Shown in pieces: positions 61,341-64,000 of a stretch of DNA of 64,000 bases; positions within the stretch are counted from its first letter, which is position 1; the number at the start of each line of letters is the position of its first letter. The stretch is from Schistocephalus solidus (Eukaryota; Platyhelminthes; Cestoda; Diphyllobothriidea; Diphyllobothriidae). The translations under genes and the position numbers were made by a program. The notes under the pieces were generated by a model. It searched no databases and was not told where the DNA came from. It saw only the letters and a list, made by a program, of their open reading frames with translations. The stretch lies in NCBI GenBank assembly GCA_017591395.1, contig WEDG01002508.1, positions 62,001 to 126,000 of the forward strand. The letters are read 5' to 3'.

Positions 61341-62361
61341 GATCAAAAACGGCGCTACAAGGACACTTTGAAGAAATCGCTAAATCAACTGCAAATCAAC
61401 CCGGCGACCTGGGAGGACCTCACTTTGGATAGACCGGCATGTAGAAGATCCGTGACGACTGGTTCAGCAATATATGAGGCCAACCGGATCGCCACCGCCA
61501 AGGCCAAAAGAGCGGCACGAAAGTCACCAGCGCCCCGGACCAACATCGTCGATGCCCAGGCCCTGCCAACATGCCCGCGCTCTCAACGCATCTTCCGCGC
61601 GCGAATCGGCCTGGTTGGACATCTTCGGACACAATGCACCGACAATCCAACATTCAATTTCTACGTCAAATTCTGCCAACCCTCCTTCAGACTCACCCAC
61701 CCTCACTCCTAGCATCAATTCCATTACTCCTACCATCATAGAGACCACATCCCAATACTCATCGTCTGTTACCCCCACCACCGCAACCACCACCATCTTT
61801 GCCTTCACTACCACCACCAGCAATGTGGACTCTCTCCTAAACTATCCTCAATGCGACCGCACATTCACCTCACGCATCGGCCTGGTCGGTCACTTGCGAA
61901 TCCATCGTAAAGAGACTGGTGAACCAGTGCCTGGAGCATCAACACACAGCAGAGATCGCCGCCTACACTGCCCCCACTGTCCTCACGCATTCACTCATAG
62001 AATGGGCCTATTCGGTCACATGCGCATCCATGACAGTGGAATTCACCGCAATGCCGACAACACCGATACCCCATGCACACCTGCCGCTCCTGCTATTCTA
62101 ACTGCCACTGCCACCCCCAATACCTTGAATGATATCCCCCAGCCCCTTCCGATTTCTTCTGCCCACAATGATCCCGCAACTTCAACTCACGCATCGACCT
62201 GGTCGGTCACCTGCGAATCAATCGCACGGAGGCTGGTGAACAAGTGCCTGGGGCTCCGACTTACAGTCGCCGCGCCCACCTCCACTGCCCTCACTTCTCC
62301 CGCAAATTTACACCACATGGGCCTATTAGGACACATGCGCCTCCACGACAACCTGGGGTAA
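61341..62361 (+). pseudogene. Non-LTR retrotransposon C-terminus with C2H2 zinc fingers, frameshifted
   Basis: The sequence begins within a conserved segment (KRRYKDTLKKSLNQLQINPA, then TWEDLTLDRPACRRSV and YEANRIATAKAKRAARKS). In diphyllobothriid tapeworms this lies at the end of an endonuclease/reverse-transcriptase protein and is followed by zinc fingers. Finger 1 (TCPRSQRIFRARIGLVGHLR) has lost its second Cys. A frameshift follows in the Ser/Thr-rich linker (about 61640-61690). Finger 2 (YPQCDRTFTSRIGLVGHLRI) has lost its first Cys. Finger 3 (CPHCPHAFTHRMGLFGHMRI) keeps C-x2-C-x12-H-x3-H. A second frameshift separates the last fingers, which end MGLLGHMRLHDNLG and stop at 62361. The 5' part is absent, as in a truncated retrotransposed copy. 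A decayed zinc-finger host gene is the alternative. Confidence 0.65.
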
Positions 62362-62460
62362 ACCACTGGAGGCTAACCCACATCAGCGCACACCACCTAC
62401 ACTAATACATAGACAACACCCTCACAATCATCATAATGTACCTGATAAAATTGCAGTTTT

Positions 62461-62756
62461 CTAGAAACCGTGGCTTGGAAGGCTGCCAATCTGACGCTTA
62501 CACCAGACCACGCCGTTGGCCCAGTGTATGTGCTGTGTGTGTCGAGTGGCTGACCAGTGGACTGGAAGTCAGACGGCGATGGCTCCTCCATATCGCCTGA
62601 TTTAGTGAATCCTGGTGTGTGCGTTATGGGGGCCAGGTCGTGCTGTGGCGCGCAAAGACGGGTACGCCGACCCGTCAGCCAATGTGCCCACTCCCACATC
62701 AGACAACTGACTGGCTCGGATTGTGGTCTGATTGTGGGGGTGGGGGAGAGAGTGAG
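62461..62756 (+). repeat. GC-rich tandem repeat, unit 1
   Basis: It starts GTGGCTTGGAAGGCTGCC and contains GAGTGGCTGACCAGTGGACT. It aligns in order with unit 2 at 62822-63107. Identity is moderate. Confidence 0.55.
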
Positions 62757-62821
62757 GTCAAAAGCTCAGCGCATTTTCCTCATGATAAACAATCTGACAC
62801 GCTTGAAACTATCACGGTGCG

Positions 62822-63260
62822 CTAAAAGCTGTGGCTCGGAAGGTTAACAATTGACGGGATAACTTTGACCGCGTGGTCAGCCCAATGTGTGTTTTGTGTG
62901 GAGTGGCTGACTGGAGGACTGAGAGTCAGGCTGCAATGGCTCCTTCGTAATGTGGCTTTTATGGCACTCCCGCTCCGTGGGATCCAAGTCAGGTGTGGTG
63001 GTACAACCAGGGCGGCTCTGACCGCGCCAGCCACCTGCACCCTCTCCCATCTCAGCTCTTCTTGACTCTGTCTTGACACCGGGCTCAGGTATGGGAGGAG
63101 GAGAGAGTTCGGTAGCTGCAGCGAAAGGCTTATATCACTTAAAACGAATTCACGCGCAAGTCACCGTCCCTGCATCACCTTGTGTGGAGCATAAAGTGGA
63201 CCTCATCGAAATCGACGGTCGAACTGTCACCTGTAACCACAACCCTAAACCCCTTGCAAT
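62822..63260 (+). repeat. GC-rich tandem repeat, unit 2, plus dispersed-repeat end
   Basis: It starts GTGGCTCGGAAGGTTAACA and contains GAGTGGCTGACTGGAGGACT. From 63070 it continues into the block CAAGTCACCGTCCCTGCATC, shared with 13140-13240 and, reversed, 13695-13830. The open frames over it are not convincing as genes. Confidence 0.55.
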
Positions 63261-64000
63261 TTAACGCGGGTCCACCTGTTATAACCGGAACTACCTAGTT
63301 CGATGTCTTTCCTCATTATTGAGGCACAAAACTTGCGAAAACGTCTAATTTCATTTGATGAAATCCACGCCACATAAGAATTGCAGCGTTGATAATTAAA
63401 AAACGCATTGTTCTCAGTTCAGTGGTTGCCTTCGATATCCTTAAGAAGTCAATTGCCTTGGTCTAAATATATGGCGCAACCCTCAATGGTCCTCCCTTAA
63501 AAAAAGGTTAACAGGGAAATTATCTTTTACAGAATTCTTGAAGGTTGCAATTGACCAACCATTAGCCTCAATAAATATAGCTGGTAGGTTTCAGGACTTT
63601 TTTTCGTAGAAGCAAGTCGAAGCAATGACAGTGCATCCAATTAATCGACGAAAAGTTCAAAGAATTTAAAAATTCACGACCCCAGCTCGGTACGTTTTGC
63701 AGCAATTTGACCTTCCAAGGGGCCAAAAAAATATGTCAGTATGTGTTCACAAGTCCTGACCATTTCATTATTAATTTTCGACACATACTGTCAGTTATTT
63801 CGAGACATATTAAGTTAGTGTCATGTCTGCATATTTGTAAAATAATTAACTATGAAACCATATACAAAGGGCTACACAGATGTAGTGACATATTTGTGAT
63901 TCAATGATGTGTTCACGCGTTTTTGCGTTTCCGCGGCTTTCACAAATTGCAGAAATAGCTACGAAATGTGTTAGGGGTCGTGGTTTATGAGCTATTTCAA
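63261..64000. other. No gene seen
   Basis: AT-rich sequence to the window end, with no motif. Confidence 0.5.

Noticed and set aside
62397..63264. Several 60-100 codon genes
   Set aside because: They fall in GC-rich repeat units that recur elsewhere, and frames are open on both strands.

Overview
The window is eukaryotic. It is AT-rich overall with GC-rich islands, has almost no long intact reading frames, and is dominated by degraded mobile elements. The element mix suggests a flatworm, most likely a tapeworm of the Diphyllobothriidea (Schistocephalus/Spirometra/Dibothriocephalus type). It comprises Penelope-like retroelements (PLEs) with a GIY-YIG endonuclease, a K02A2.6-type Ty3/gypsy relic, a non-LTR retrotransposon tail ending in C2H2 fingers of the HRMGLFGHMRIHD type, a tRNA-derived SINE, a mariner-type transposase relic, and degenerate TTAGGG-like hexamer arrays. 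The taxon is inferred from recalled family resemblance, not from a search.

Layout. 0-6.8 kb: two PLE head-to-head pairs (junctions near 950 and at 5094/5095), a GC-rich candidate exon (2890-3289), and SINE copies at 4240-4436 and 6467-6727. 7-15 kb: mostly unassigned, with a pyrimidine tract, a weak two-strand coding candidate near 9.7-10.1 kb, a GC-rich dispersed repeat in inverted pair (12.97-13.83 kb), and a convincing small terminal exon at 14212-14360. 15-29 kb: AT-rich non-coding DNA with old diverged repeats and a recent 99-bp duplication. 29.4-32.0 kb: the best-preserved PLE (RT plus endonuclease open over more than 550 codons) in a 481-bp inverted-repeat configuration. 33.1-34.2 kb: a serine-rich host gene fragment. 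34-40 kb: AT-rich non-coding DNA. 40.3-44.9 kb: a dead LTR retrotransposon. 45.0-47.6 kb: a nest of three more PLE remnants and a SINE. 48-61 kb: sparse relics, including a 120-bp-arm palindrome, a PLE endonuclease scrap, a mariner-type transposase and two telomere-like hexamer arrays. 61.3-63.3 kb: a non-LTR retrotransposon C-terminus with zinc fingers and a GC-rich tandem repeat.

The most unusual structure is shared by all five better-preserved PLE insertions. Each has two 5'-truncated copies joined head to head, with 3' ends pointing outward. In the two cleanest cases the short arm is an indel-free copy of the 3' part of the long arm. One of these pairs even shares the same inactivating frameshift. 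Most PLE 3' ends also carry a CTGACGA...GAAA-like block resembling a degenerate hammerhead ribozyme and run into (AT)n tracts. Host-gene content is small, and nothing in the window supports an operon or a multi-gene pathway.
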